Shown here: positions 38,263-52,500 of the stretch, one piece after another
How the letters are laid out: each line of letters opens with the position of its first letter
Numbering within the stretch: the first letter of the stretch is position 1
Source: Formicarius rufipectus
Lineage: Eukaryota > Chordata > Aves > Passeriformes > Formicariidae
Length of the DNA: 64,000 nt
Reading direction: 5' to 3'
Assembly: GCA_013399695.1 (NCBI GenBank)
Contig: VXAU01000691.1
Coordinates: 1,022,992 to 1,086,991 of the forward strand
Translations under genes and position numbers: made by a program
Notes under the pieces: model-generated
Databases searched by the model: none
What the model was told of the DNA's origin: nothing
The model's input: the letters and a program-made list of their open reading frames with translations, nothing else

Positions 38263-40744
38263 TCTTCCACACATGTCATTTCTAATTTTATCTAATGAAA
38301 TTAACAATAAGGTAGTATTTGGAATTTGGATGATACATCGGGTAGTACCATTGCAAGAGGTATTACCTCCCAATTCATTTGTGTCAGTATATTAGAGTCC
38401 AATTCAGTGGCTATTAAGATTGTCAGCAAAATTTCTATAAACATCAAGAGCTATAGTGCCTATTAAGCTTTCTGTTTCATCTTGGCAATATACTGCTTTT
38501 CCCTACACTGGAATGAAAATTCAATAATCTCAAGAAGCAGGCAATAGTCCCTCAAAGTGAAAAAGACTATTCCTTTCTTTACTCCCACTTAAATTACCCT
38601 TAGTGCTTGCCTTGGAATGGGGAGATTTGAAGCCTGTGGAAGGGCTGTGTGCAAAGGGATCAGAAGATGCTGAAGACAGTTTTGCATTCAGATTCTACAG
38701 ACTAATTTTCACATATCCTAGTCTGACATATCTCCATGAAAGTAAGTCAGATCACAAATGGTTTAGTCAGAATCAAGTGTTTTCCTCCTGCTGAAAGTCA
38801 GTGGAATTTGGGTTCCCACAGCACTGGGATGTGTGTCCAGTGCTGCATTATCTCACCCAGTGCTCTTAAAGCTGAAGTTAAATGTTGTTTTTTTTTTCAA
38901 AAAGCTATTTACCCTGGACAGCATAATACCCTGAATCCACTGGTTCAATTTATAAACTTATTTAGGACTTATGTGTGTCCAGATATGTGTGGATATATAC
39001 AGTGCTTATGTGGAAAAGAAATAATGAAAAGTATTCAGTGAAATAAATTTCTCTTGAGCATTAAAGCAAAATTTAAGAGAACATACCCACAGCTTACTAA
39101 CCTGCTTAAAGGAATAGAGATTTTCTTTCCCCAAGATATTGAACACTTTGTGGGTGACAAAGAAACCTGTTCAATACCATCCAACACCATTTATATTGCA
39201 CTGCATTTACTACTAATAAGACTTAATTTGATGGAAAATTATGTTTACAAAAACAAACAAACCAACCAACCCTCCAAGGTGTTACACCTGCATAGAACTG
39301 GAAGTAAATTCTGAATCCACTTGAGAGAAAACTCTCCTTTCTTCTGTGCCAAATAAAAGCTCCCACTTGCCAAATTTCAATTCTAATGTTCAGTTTCACC
39401 ACAATAAAATTCCCCTGTAGCATTTTGTGAGATTTTTGGAGTTTCACAGTGAGCAGGTCTTATCCTTTCTGAAACATTATTGTCTTATCACCCATCTCTT
39501 GATATATATTAGTCAAGTATTAGAATAACAGACAGCCATCCATACCTGCTTGCTTGATTACTTCTCATTTTGTAATTGGAGAGGCATCATACCTCCTCAA
39601 ACATTAGTAAGAGCACAAAAGCCCCCAAGTGAAACATTACCTAGCCCCTACCCCAAAGAATCTGGGGACTGCATGACAGAGCCAGTAAAGTCTGGGATCA
39701 TTAAAAAGATAGAACACGAACAAGATCGTGACATGATCACGAATCTCTCCCATGAAGGATTTTTAGTTGGATAGGAAATTAGAATTTATCAAAACAATGG
39801 AATCTAATACCAACATGAGAGACATAATAATACGTAAGACAAAACCTAATACCAATGTGAGAGAATTCCCAGAACTAACAGTTATGGGTTCAATTGGTCT
39901 CTAATGGGGACAACATAATAGGAAAATTATAAGGATTAATTTTCAGGCTTCCTGGAGACCCTGAAGCTGACAGAATTTTCACTTTTCCCACTCTTGTGGA
40001 GTCAGTTACGAACCAGGATCCAAAAAGTGAAAACCCCAGTGCTGGCTGTAAGAACGGCTGCACCACCGATGCTGCTTGTCCTTTCCTGCCTAACTGTTTT
40101 CCTTCTTTCAGAGTGACAACTGTAAATGAACTTAATCTAACTACATGTTAGGCTAGAGGACCTGTGACTGGTTGTTGTCATCAGTGTGTAACATGCCTTG
40201 GGTGACAGGTTCTCTCACTCAGCTGAGTGCTCATGAATATTGACAAGGACGCTGCCTGCCAAAAATGACAATGCTGTGCAGCATTTCTTCAGCAGCACCT
40301 CTTCTTCTGGGCTGCTGCATGCCAGAGGACAGTCTGCTCACCCAGCCTCTTCTTCACAATTAGACCCTACACCAACTGCGTTCCTTCAGGTCCTGAAGAC
40401 TCAGGATCCTCCCCTGGAAAAGGAATTCTTTCTCTGATATGAGAAGGGACTCAAAGGGAGCGAACTCATACATAACAAGGCATGTCCTATTATAAGACTA
40501 ATCTATAAGGCTCTGTCTTTGTTCTTTCTATCCTCAGCCTAAGTCCAGAGTAGAAATAGCATCAAAAGGGTTTGCTTTTCTTACAGAGCACAGGAGGCTG
40601 GAGGGACAAGGGAACTGGTTGCTGCAGTTCCAGCACTGGCTCCCACTCCAAGCTGGGGCACCGCTCTCTGCTGCAGAAACTCTGCTCTTGTCTGCAAAGT
40701 GCTTAATCATTTATAATTCTTCTATTTGAGGAGGTGGCCAATGG

Positions 40745-40784
40745 CATTAGCCATGCAAGCCTCTGTGGGCTAATGTCATTAGCC
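40745..40784. promoter_or_regulatory. Nested inverted repeats with a TAAT-N3-ATTA core
   Basis: CATTAGCC (40745-40752) is followed by GGCTAATGTCATTAGCC (40768-40784), an 8-bp-arm palindrome around one T. The core TAATGTCATTA has the TAAT-N3-ATTA form bound by paired-class homeodomain dimers. The site is about 14.7 kb upstream of the PCDH11X start codon. A role as enhancer is inference. Confidence 0.35.
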
Positions 40785-43085
40785 TTATGCATTTTAAGAC
40801 TAGAGAGAATGGCATTAGGAAGAATGGAGGAGTATTTTAATTGGATGATGGCAAAATCCCTCTAAGCACCATGGCTGTCTCCTGTGTTCGAAAGCCTTTA
40901 AAGCGTTCATAGATTCCAATTGTTTTCTGCAGCAACAGTATTTCTATCTAAAGTATATTAAATGTGTCAGCTCATTTCCAGAGCAAAAATGATAAAAGTA
41001 CATTCTACTTCAGCAAAGCTGATCACTTTAAAGAAAAATATAAGATAATTAAAAGCTGTTACAACTGACAATACAACACTGCAGCTTCAAAATTCTTCCC
41101 TAATTACAGCTGCTAACTTTTAAATAGCAACTGTAACAGTGAGTCAGATTTGACATTACAATAGCATCCCAACCTCTTATTTGGGAGAAAGGCTCTTGGG
41201 GAAATTACAATTACAAGGTGAGCATATCCAGCCAAGACCATTGCAAGTTTTGAAAAGCCAGTGATTGCTTTCATTTTTAGTCTTGTTGAGAAACCCAGAT
41301 TAGTCCCCCTTTGTCTGAATGCAGTCCTTTGAAGAAGGTTGAATGTAACCAAGTGGAGCTGGTTCCCAGAAAACATTCAGGGCCTTGAAGGGAATGGGTA
41401 TTGCTCCTTGAAAAGACCTTCTTCTATAAGTAATTTCTGAGCCAAGCAGAAGGGCTCAGGTAAATAACTTTATACCATTCCCGTTCTTGTCGAGTATTTG
41501 CATGACAGGATAAGAGAAGGGTGTTCTGGAGCACACTGTTCTTCTGGGGCCTGTATTAATTAACCTTTTCTTCATTTGAGATTAATAAGTTAGAAAGGCA
41601 GAGAACTTCTGACGTGGATATAGCTGAAAGACAGTGGATTTTTTGCCCTCCAAGAACATAGTGTCTCCATTGTCTTTAAGAGGGATTAAAGAAGGGATGG
41701 AAATGAAAATTAGAGCTAGTTAGGCTTTTTCTCAGCTGTACAACAGCAGCTGTTGACTCCAGGTCAAATGCAGAAAGATCTGATTTCCTTAGCAGCACAA
41801 ACCGACAAAATTCCCATGGTGGACATTTTGTCCAGAACCTGGAAAGATTTTATAGGTGTGTTTACAGGTTTAAAAGCTCAAGGCTACACATCTCTCTCTA
41901 TTCTCAAATGTATTGAGGGGTATGTATCATATCTGACAACCTTCAAACCAAGAGCATTTTGAAACCAAACCATTTTCAGTGATTTCAGTGACTATCATCC
42001 ATCACTGAGAATTTGCTTATATGAAGAAGTAGCTCCACCAGTCTGTGTTGGTGATGCAGTGCCCAGAGAAATTGCCAAGTATCTTATGAGAAGGAAAACA
42101 CACAACATTTAATCAGTGGTCTGCTGCACCAAAAAGAACGAGAAGAGCATTTTAAGATCAATACAGTATTAGAATAAAAACTGAATTAAATCCTTTTCTC
42201 AGACAGTCAGCGCTTTAGGTTTGTCAAATCAATGGGCAATTCTTTGTAGACTCCATGGGTAATCCTGTCAGGTTCTCACATTAAGCAAAACTACTATTAA
42301 ATAATTCTTTTTGAGGAAATCTCTCAGCTTAAACTTAATGCCAACATTCAGGTATGGAAGATTAATTTCTGTGGAGTTTGACCTGCACCACCTCCAAGCA
42401 GGAGGAAGAGCAGGGGAATGTAATACCAGGGGTTTCAGTCTCCAAAGTATCTTCTGCTGTGTGGCACTGCATAATTCCCTAAGAGTGATACACAGCTATT
42501 TTAAGAACGTGTTTTTTTTGTTTGTTTGGGGTTTTTTTTCAGGCCTCACTTAGTTTTAAAAGTAATTGAAGAGGAACATTTCATCCCGTTTAAAGCATCC
42601 CAAGAGTGGAAGTTAGTGGGAAAAAAGACTTCTAAGAGCAAATGAGGAAGGATCTAAAAGAGAAACACCCGAGGGATCATATCTGAGGCACAAATATTTT
42701 CATATTTTCTTTTTTTTCTTTTTTTTTTTTAAAAGAAGCAAGCTCATAATAACTTGTAAGGGAGAAAACTAATTATGGCAGTCTACAGGGAGCTTGAACG
42801 TGGTAAATACTGAGAGAAAGCAGCCTGGGTGTTTGAAAGTTATTTGTGTACTTTGCTTACACTTTCAGTCCTTGGTGGCATGTAAGCATCACTCTTTTCT
42901 TGGTTTTTTTTTTCCCCTTTCATTTGTTGTTACATGTAAGTAATTTTATGTTAAATAATGAGAAGTAGCCCAAATTCTTTCAGAATTTCCTGCTTTTAAA
43001 AGGTTTTCTTCTTATAAACAGAGAATTTTCCATGAAATCTCCTGTTGATCAACAATAAATAGAAGCAATGGTGGGGAAATGTGGC

Positions 43086-43275
43086 GTTTTTTTGTTTGTT
43101 TGGTTGAGTTTTTTGTNGTTTGTTTGTTTGCATTTTTGGTGTGGGGTTTTTGTTTGTTTGTTTGTTTTTTGGTGTGGTTTTGGTTTTTGGTTTTGGTGGT
43201 TTTGTTTGTTTATGTTTTGTTGGTTTTTGTTTCTTTGTTGTGGTTTTTTTTGTTTTCTTTTTTTTTCTTTTTCAT
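43086..43275. repeat. T/G-rich (GTTT)n tract with one ambiguous base
   Basis: The complement orientation of the A/C tracts: GTTT, GGTTTT and TTTTG words over about 190 bp, with N at 43117. The open frames on it are artefacts. Confidence 0.95.
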
Positions 43276-44137
43276 ATGAACAAATAAGTTTTTGTACTGA
43301 GACAAACAATAAACACCTAAATAATTTTCATATATTACTATGCAAAACTGCTGTTGTAGCAGAACACAGTATATAATAACAGCTAGAGATGTGGCTTAAG
43401 AGATCAATCATGTACTACATTATTTTGATTGGCATTGACCTTCCATTGACTTGGAGAAGATTTCCATTCCCCCAGTTTGACTGGAGCCAACGTTAATTTG
43501 AACACTGTGAAAGAGTCACTGTTACGAAATTCCAGATCTTATATCACTCAAAAATATTTCCTTAGTAAAAAATCTGTTGTAGAAAAGGCAGAAAATGTCT
43601 CTAGTATCGTGGCTTTAAGCTTTTTGACCCTTAAATGCTTAATCTGATGCCAGTGAGTAAGTCTGCTTTCTGCAGACACTAAGCATGGACTTAGTGTGTG
43701 TTTCTCTTAAAATACAGCACTTTGGGGTGAAATTCTGTGTGAACAGTTCAAGGCCTTTCTCATCATCCGCTTTGTACCTGGCAGAGCCAATTAACTGATC
43801 AGTTAGGTCTAATTCCAATATTCCTTTTTGGAAGCTTTCCTCTTATATCTAGATTCATTTGAATTTGGAACAAGCAGTCTCATTATCCATTCCTTCTAGG
43901 TCCCTGTGACAAATTCTTAAATGATCACTCAGTAATTAATTAGCAAAAAGTAGCTACACCTCACTGAATTTGGCAAACTGTCTCTAGTTATATGAGTATG
44001 TTAATTAAGAGAGGCCTACACATTATTTGATCAGTTATAGCCATCTAGAAGTCTAGAATGAAAAACTTGACTATTCAGTTATTAAGAATATTTGCAACAT
44101 TTTTATTTCTATGATGATACTCTCAGTTTCTTTGAGA

Positions 44138-44183
44138 NNNNNNNNNNNNNNNNNNNNNNNNNNNNNNNNNNNNNNNNNNNNNN
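44138..44183. other. Assembly gap (46 N) beside a poly-T run
   Basis: 46 unknown bases are followed by ACTTTTTTC and then an uninterrupted T run to about 44215. The homopolymer probably caused the gap. Confidence 0.95.
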
Positions 44184-44185
44184 AC

Positions 44186-44216
<31 letters not shown>

Positions 44217-44439
44217 AGGCCACCCTGATTTCAAAAATATAGCTTTGTACGGTCTACTTCAGTAATGATTAAACAAAGTCATTGCAGAAACACTTTTTCC
44301 AGGTATTTTTCCAGTGGAGGAGTGATCAACAACGAGGTTCACTGGATGTACAGGTTTCTCTTTGAATAGCTGGTGGATAATCCAGCTGCGTGATCAGCCC
44401 TTAAAGAAATAATTTAGGAATATTATAACACAACTGAGC

Positions 44440-45250
44440 AATGATTGCAACCAAACACTACTGGATCTGCTGGTCACAAAGAAAGCAAAAGAGCTGTGTG
44501 ATGATCCATGGCAGCCTTTCCTCTAGTGACCTCGGACTGATGATGCTCAGCCAAGATCCTGAGGGACAGAAGGCAAGTAGGTGACTCAGAACCTGGACTT
44601 TCAGAGGACAGACTTCAGCTTAGGCAAGGATTTCTTTCAGGTGGGTAAGACCCTGTGTGAGGCAGCTCTGAAAGGAAAAGGATCTCAACAGAGCTGGAAG
44701 GCCTTTAAGGTCAATATTCTGCAAGTAGAACACTCCATTCCCAGGAAAACAAGCAGATACACCAGGAGACTTGCTTGGCTTCACAGGGAACTCATGACTG
44801 AGCTCCAGGACAAAAAGGACATACATGGAGCAAGCAAGTGAAAACAAGCGAAACTTTGCCTCAGGCTTTGTCTTTAGAGAAAGCCTTTTGAGCCTAAAGA
44901 CAAGGTCCAAGGAGGAAGGGAACTACCAACATGGGAAAAATCCCAGGAGGGCAAAGCCAGGCCCTTTACTGAGGTCATGGTGGGAGAACAAGAGACAGGC
45001 TCAGGAACTAAAATGAGGAAGGTTCTGACTGAATATTATGGCTCAAAAAAAATCACTTGGGAGAATTAAGCATTGCAGCAGGTGGCTAGAGAAGTTGTGG
45101 GATCAATCTGTGTGCATGTTAAGACCTGACTGGACAGAGTCTAAAGAGATCAGATCTGAATTCTCTGCTGACGTCGCTCTGAGCAGACGGAGATCGGAGC
45201 AGGAACTCCCAAGGTCCCTTCCTATGTGCATTTCTTCTGTGAGTCTATAA
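44440..45250 (+). mobile_element. CR1 LINE relic: ORF2 fragment and 3' end with a rearranged middle
   Basis: Near 44457 the plus strand translates as TLLDLLVTKK, the CR1 ORF2 stretch between endonuclease and reverse transcriptase. From 44581 it reads LDFQRTDFSL, then AALKGKGSQQSWKAFK, then LAWLHREL, which keeps the order and spacing of CR1 ORF2. Similarity fades after about 44840. From about 45070 to 45245 the sequence resembles a CR1 3' end ('ctagagaagttgtggga', 'aagacctgactggacaga', 'aaggtcccttcc'). The reverse transcriptase core is missing, so this is an internally deleted, dead copy. Confidence 0.75.
44868..44903. repeat. Short inverted repeat within the CR1 relic
   Basis: TTGTCTTTAG (44868-44877) and CTAAAGACAA (44894-44903) are exact reverse complements separated by 16 bp. 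It lies in the part of the CR1 relic where ORF2 similarity has faded. Confidence 0.6.
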
Positions 45251-48200
45251 AAATTTAATCACAAGGAGAAGATACAGGTATAAGTGTGAGCTTGATTTGT
45301 GGAATGCAGTCCTTCCATTCCTTTAATCTTGTGCCAGGGTAAAGGTATAAAAACCCCTTTCACAGCTATTGCATTTGTGTCAGGTCAAAAAGTCCGTGTT
45401 CATTTTTTAGTATGAGTCAAAGATTGCCAAAGACAAAAACTTGATGGGTATTTGCATAATTGAAAAGACAAAAATTGCTCCTCAGAACTGTTTTAAATAA
45501 TTCTTTGCAGTACCAGGCTTAGTGGGCCTGTTTTTCCTTCCTGCTAATGAAAATTATTTGAACCATGAAAAGAGGTTCACCCTTAATCCCAAATACTGTT
45601 TCAATGGAAAAAAAACCCAAAACAAAACTATTTTTTCTGCATTATAGAGTCATTAAACAAGTCAGCATCCCTTGAAAACTAGAAAATTTCCTAGGAAATA
45701 GGGAAGGAGGAAATTTCTCACATGTGTAAATAGCACTTAATATCAAAGTTTATGGTTACCACAGTGTAACCACAGGTCTCTGTTCTCAGTGAGAAAAAAA
45801 TACTTATCCTGCCCATCAAGGAAGTTAAATATCTGCATAAAACACTTACCACATCCTCCAGATTGAAAAATCACCAATTCAAGGCAGAAATCTACAGAAC
45901 TGGTTTACATTAATATCTCTTTTCTGTGATGCAAATGCATACCAATTCCCTACCCTTGTTACTAGTGCTGTGAAGAATATTTACATGAGTCCCCAAACAC
46001 AGGGGGAATTTCCAGCTGTTTGGGCTCCATCCTGCAGTGCTTGTGGACAAACAGCCAGAGGACTCTGCTCTGTCCCCCAGATTATTGTCACTCCTGTTCC
46101 AGAGTTTCAGGAAATTACAGTTGTGTTCTGTCTATCCATTGAGGAAGGACAAACTCATTGTACAAAGAAACTGCAACCAAATCGAATAAGAATCTTGCCC
46201 TTAAAGCTGGAATTAAACATGGATCAAGCACAAGCATCTGGCTTTCACAAAAAACCTCCCAAATCATGAGCAAATGTTCTAAGCAGTGATAAATTCAGAT
46301 TTATTTTCCAAGCTGCATTTGTGTACCATCATGAACATTTTATATGGTTTCCCTTGATTAATGGATTAGCATTCTGCAATTCCTCATAAATATGTTAATT
46401 TAGTTTTGTAATGGAATAAATGTGGTACGTAAGAGAAATTGGTACACATTTTGCCTAAATATAATTCCAAAGAAAACAAACAAAAAATTTAAAAATCTGC
46501 ATCTTGATGTTATGACTGCAAACTTTTTAAATGGATGGAATATAGAAAGGATGCCATATCTCCTATCAGAAGTTAGAAGCATCTCAGAAAATTCCTTATT
46601 CTACAGAGCGTAAAAAAGGAGAGAGAAAATAGGTTCCCCCTCATACTTATCAGAAATTATAGCCAGTAGGCGGTTGTGCTTCAACTTTCAGAAACGTGCC
46701 CCAACTTTATGACTTTCTGCCTTTACCTTCCAGCAAGGTTTATTTTTGGTTCCATTCCAACAGAAAAATGGACTGTGTGACTCTCTTCAGGTTTAAAATA
46801 ATTAGTAAACCCTTAGAATACTCATTATAAATAGATCAAAGCCTCAACCCAACTTCAATACAAAGGCAAGTCTTTTAGATCAAACTGGAACTACCACCCA
46901 TCCCACATACGTCCTGCTGATATCTTACTTTGGGTTCTGTTAAATTATTAACACCAAAATACTGAATAATTCATTATTTAAAGAAAAATAATAAGAAATT
47001 TCATTTAGACAACCTTTATACCAATTAGATTTTCTCTTTCCTTCTTTCTGTTTTAATCTAGAGGCCTTTTTACCTGTAAATTTAATGGCTTAATCCCTCC
47101 TTTATAGGTGAAACAAAACCAAAGGTAATTAGGAAGTCAAGCAAATGCAAGCAGGAGGCATTAGGCATTAATTGAAAAATTAAAAAATAAAGATATTTGG
47201 AATGATGAAACTCTCTCACTCTGCCAATATGTACCTGGAATTCTTGATGACACTCCTAAATGTCCAGAATTAATACAATCAGGAATACTAAAGCATCACA
47301 CTGGAGTAACAGACAAGACTGTCCTGGATGTAACTGTTATCCACAATATCCAGTTGGATCTGAACAACAACATAAAAGCAGCTACACTGGGAATATGAAT
47401 TCTAGGAAGAATTATATAGCTTTTTATAAATCAGAGAGTTCTCTTCCTTGCACAGTCCATAGTTAGAATGGGAACAGTAACATCTCTAAAATACTCAGCC
47501 AAACCATTTCCAAAACACATTGGTGTTGATGCAAAAGGAGCAAAACATTTGAATCTCTGTGCCTGCAACATCTATGGAAAATATGTGATACCAGAAGAAT
47601 GATATTTAGAGCAAATTTCCTTCAGTTTATAAGAATAACAGGAGAAAGGGAGGTTGTCAATGGGCTGGCAGCTGACACTGGTGGCGCTTTCCCCCATGAC
47701 CTGTGCCACAAACATCACAGTGTCCCACACTCTCCCTGCCTGTGCCTGCCCTGTGTGCCCAGCACTCAGAAATCAGAAAAATCCCTTTAACAGCAAAGGA
47801 ACAAAAACATTGAACTAGTCCCTGAGAGAAAACGCCCTTTCAAAGACATTAGTCCAAATTACCACTCTATGTCAAAATGTGCATAGAAATGAACACACTG
47901 CCAGTGCCTCATCCTTACTGATGAAAGAGCTGTAACACTGGGACTACAAGGCATAACTTAAATTCAGAGCTTTGATAAGAATTTCTGAGATTTACTGGGT
48001 AGGTTTCAGGCAATTCTGACTTGTATATTGGCAATGTAAAAGCACCCAATAAAATCAAACTCCTGTTTTGCCAATATGTACTTTGGACTTGGAGATATCC
48101 ACAGGTAGAAAGCATAGATTTTGCCCTAAGATATGTAATATCATATTCTACATTATGGTTTTCTCTTAGGTCTTTTTTTGTTGTTCTTCCTTCCAAATTG

Positions 48201-51200
48201 CAAAGGATGTAATAACGCAGAGCTAAGAAATCCATAGTAATTCTTTTCATGTCAGGACCAGAAAAAGTACTTTATACCTGTTGCCCAGGAATGAAGTCAT
48301 TCATTCCATTCATTAGGCCAGAATCCTATACTTATGTTTTTATATCACTCTCAGAAATGAATATCAATGGCAACATTTTGATTCCCTATAATAGAAATTC
48401 TAAACGTCAAGTAACTTTCATTTTCAAACATTTGATTTTACTATGTTATTATTACAATATTTGTTATGCAGACTCATTTGCTTCAGAAATAAAAATAATT
48501 CAAATAATTTTAAAAATAAAATACAAGTTACAGAATTTGTCTAAACAAAAAAAAAATTAACATTTTAGTAATATTTTTTCCTCCTCATTTCTTGATCCGT
48601 GATGCTCCTCAAGAACTGCTTACAAAGACTTCACAACACTGAAAAGTTGGAAATAATATAAAGAGAACATGCAGTGTCCAACAAAGACTCTTCCAGTTCT
48701 CCCAGATTAAAAAATGCAGCCATTCTTGCTCCAGCACTGCAATCTCAATAGTGTTTCTCAGTGCTTTCCCAGTTTTATTCCTTCTGCCCTTGCTTGAATT
48801 CACCATATAGATTTAAACAGCTGCACAGTGCACAGTATATTACTGTGTAACAGCTCAGACTAAACAAGCAGATCTTTCTCTGGGCTTTTCATCACCACCA
48901 CACTCAGAGGCCTCTGTTAATTCAAGTTTTCTGGTATCATGTGCCTGGAAAAAGATGCACCAAATGTTTGCCACAAGGCAGAGAGCAGGGCTGAAACTTG
49001 GAGTAATTCATTCTGAGCTGCTTCCCTAGAAACAGAACAAGAAGGGGTGTTCTGGGACAGTCTGCAGTCGGATGGGCTGCGGTTGAAATGTATTTTTATT
49101 GAAATAGAAATGGGAATTTTTGCTACATCACACGCATCAGACCATATTCAGATTAAATGATAGTTCTAAAAGACCAAAGAACTCCTTAAATTGAAAAGTA
49201 GCCTTAAGAAACAAAGTCATTTTATCTAAATTGCTACAATTTATTTAGGAAACTTGTAATTAATATACTTTATACACACTGACTTGCATTTACATTGTTA
49301 TTAAAGGTGTTTTCCCCCCAGAAAAACAGAATCAAAAAGGCAAACCAAAAAGGGTTTCCTCTGAGACATGAATAACTCATGGATTCTGATCCAACTGCAG
49401 CTTTCAAAGCAGTTTCACACAAACCTTCTGGTCAGCTCAGACATACCGGAGTGGTTGTACACACCTCTCATTAGCATTAACTGACAAGTAAAAAGCAAGG
49501 TACATCATTTCTCATAAAACTTGGGGAATTTAATCATTCTTCCAGAATGGAAGATTTGTAGGTAAATCTTGCAGTGATCTTAATGGGAATTCCATGAATA
49601 ACAAATGGGCATGAATATCAAATTCTAAGAACACAGATTTTTGGTTTTAAAGTTTCTCATTTCCTTTTCAATGTGCATGCAAATCAGCATGGTTAAGCAT
49701 AAATTGAAAAGGAATTTAGAGAGATTACTTTGTTAAGGCATATAAAAGGATATTCACGTGACAGCATGGAATAAGGCACTATGCAAGGAAGAGCTTTCCA
49801 AGGTCTGTTCAACTAACAAATGTGATTTCTCTTTGATTTGCTTTGTAAGGAATGCAAGATCATAACTCAGCATATTCACTGGCACTGCACTGCCCAACTG
49901 GGTGCCAGTTCTGCTATCACAGCCTTCACTTTTAGGATCTCAGAGCTCAGAGTTCTCTGGTTTTCCTTCCATAACTTGCCCAACAAAGTATTGCAATTCA
50001 CTGTTGCCACACGTTCAAGGAAGGGTTCATTCTGAATTCAGGTTATGGGCTGCTGGAAGATAATGTTATAAAAAGTAACATTAAAGACAGTTTAATTTCA
50101 TATTTCACCAGAAAGTAATTTCATTTAAGCCACTGTAAGTGCACTGGTATAAAAAGAGCATAAATGGAAGGACAAGCAGATTATGTTCATTTTGACTTCA
50201 TTTTCAGAGCACCAAAATGTATGTAAAATGATGTTGCTCCTCCAGGAAAATGCTCTTGGAGGTACCAGGCAAGTTCATCCACAGATATGTTTATGAACCT
50301 TTATTTTTTAATTTGATGTGCTTTGTTTGGTATCATCATTGCTGGATTCTTGTTGATTTTATGCTGGATGTGGGAGTCAGTCACTGATGCCTCCAACTGG
50401 CACATTTCTTCTAAGCAGCAGCAAAAGCAGCACTTTTTGCAAGCCCTTGTAGATAATTTTAGATAATTTCCTTCCTCTTTTCTATTTTAGGAAACGTATT
50501 TAGGTGATAGAAACTATCACTGAAAAAAATTAATAAACAGCAAATGAATGTTTGCTACGCAAAAGGAATCTATACAATCGTATCCACCAATTTCAAGCTT
50601 TAACAGCAGTGAAGATTTCATTGCAGGTATTTCTGGCAATTAATAGTCAGATGAGTTTTCTTGATTACTTCAAGCCAGCAGTTTCTTTCAGTCTGTCAAT
50701 AATCCCTGAAATCCTTTATGCTCCGTCACTGTTGCTTAAACAATATTAATTTTGACTGAATGCCACATTGTGCCACGTTGTGGAAGACCCACAGGTGTGA
50801 CTTGAGGTTCTGGCTTTTCACAGTTTTCACTATCTGTCATTTAATTTTATCATTTGGTGACTTTTTATGTGTAGGTGTGTATCTATAGATCAGAAAAGAC
50901 AACTGGAATCCATGAATATAGACATTTACAACAAAATGTAGACCCGGTTTTAACTAAAATGGCACCAATGCAGGTATTAAAAAGAGAAGCTAATGCAGGT
51001 GCACTGGCATAGAGCATCACAAACAATGCCAAATTTCTGTGAATAATTCACATTTTCATTGTCTATGCAAGTCACCTCACAAGAAATGCAGAGTAGAACT
51101 GTGCTCAAATACCTCAGTGCTAAAAATTTGCATTTAAGGCTTTATCATTGAAAGAACAAAGCCATGTATCACTATGGGAATCTGCTGGAGTATTGAAATC

Positions 51201-52334
51201 TTCAGTAGTCTATCAATTCTTTGCTGGCAAGAGAAATTTTTATGTTTATCTAATTGGGAAGGAAAAAAAAATAAAAAAATGTAAGTCCTGAGATGTGTGA
51301 GGAAATTATTGTTTGCAATAAAATCTTAACCCTTTGCTCTTTATAAGACTTAAATGGTTTTTAAGTACATACATGAAAAGGACTATACAGTGAGGTGTTT
51401 CCAAGGTCACAACTGGTAAGAGCTACGAGTTCTCTTCCAGTCTTCATGTACTCATTTTAGGAGTAAGACTAGATTTGATAAACAAGTAGGAATTTTAACA
51501 ATCCCTAAGAATTGCACTGGTCATGTTGAATCTGCAAATTCTGGTTTATGCAGTGGGTGGAGAATCACGAGACCAGGCATACAAGAAAATGAGCTGAACG
51601 TCACTAAGTGAATTTTAGCAAGATGGTTGTTGTAGGTTCCCTTTTGCACACTGTACATGTATTTAGTGTTAGCATTGGGATTTCACATTATGCTGTAAAG
51701 CCGGTTAGAACTCAAGCCAAGATCTTTGCAATGTGTGAAAGACACACACTACCATTTCCAAAATAGTAAATATTTATGGGATACAGATAAGACTCATGGC
51801 TCTAGGAGTCGGGAGCCTAAAGCCATGGGTATTTTTAACTTTGGTGGCAAAGTTTTGATTAATGTTCTCAAAGCTTTAATCATCAGATAAGTAAGATCAT
51901 TCAGATGTGTGTGCAAGATATGTTAGCACACAGTATCCTGCTAATAGGAGTTGGCTCCTATGGCACCCTGCACCTACAGTACAGCAAGACCCATCAAAGA
52001 AGCTCATTATCACAACAGGAAAGCTGAAACTCACATGTCAGTCATGTAAAAAATAAAAAAAAAAAGGAGAAAAAACAAACAAAGCACTGCAGCAGTGTGG
52101 TAAAAATATCAATGATCAAGACACACCAGCGTAGAACCACAGAGCATTGCACAGTTTGCTTCCTCTGGATTTGTTTCTTTTTTTCTTTTCTTTTCTTTTT
52201 TTTTTTTTAATCACCAGACAACATTGTATTCTACAATGAAACTGTGTTTAACAGCCTTGGAAACACAACAGATAACTAAGAGTATTCTGCTTAGTCCCCC
52301 ACTGGGACTTGCTAGGAAGTCCGTGAGTCCTTCA

Positions 52335-52500
52335 TGTTGGAACGGTCCTTCAGAGGGCTGCAGTCCAACCTCCTGCACAGAGATGTGCCAGCACCGAATT
52401 CACAGCAGATTGTTTCAGCCTGTGGCCAGTTGGACCTTGCAAACATCTGAGGACAGACTTTACAGTGTTCCTGGGCAACTTCCTTCTCTGTCTTCAAGTG
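52335..52500 (-). mobile_element. Old, diverged CR1 fragment
   Basis: The plus strand contains 'ggaacggtccttcagagg', 'cagtccaacctcctgcac', 'aaacatctgaggacagac' and 'tcctgggcaactt', recalling complementary CR1 blocks at considerable divergence. Boundaries and subfamily are uncertain. Confidence 0.55.

Noticed and set aside
43049..43376. Open frames on both strands in the T/G-rich tract
   Set aside because: Low-complexity artefacts that also read through an ambiguous base.
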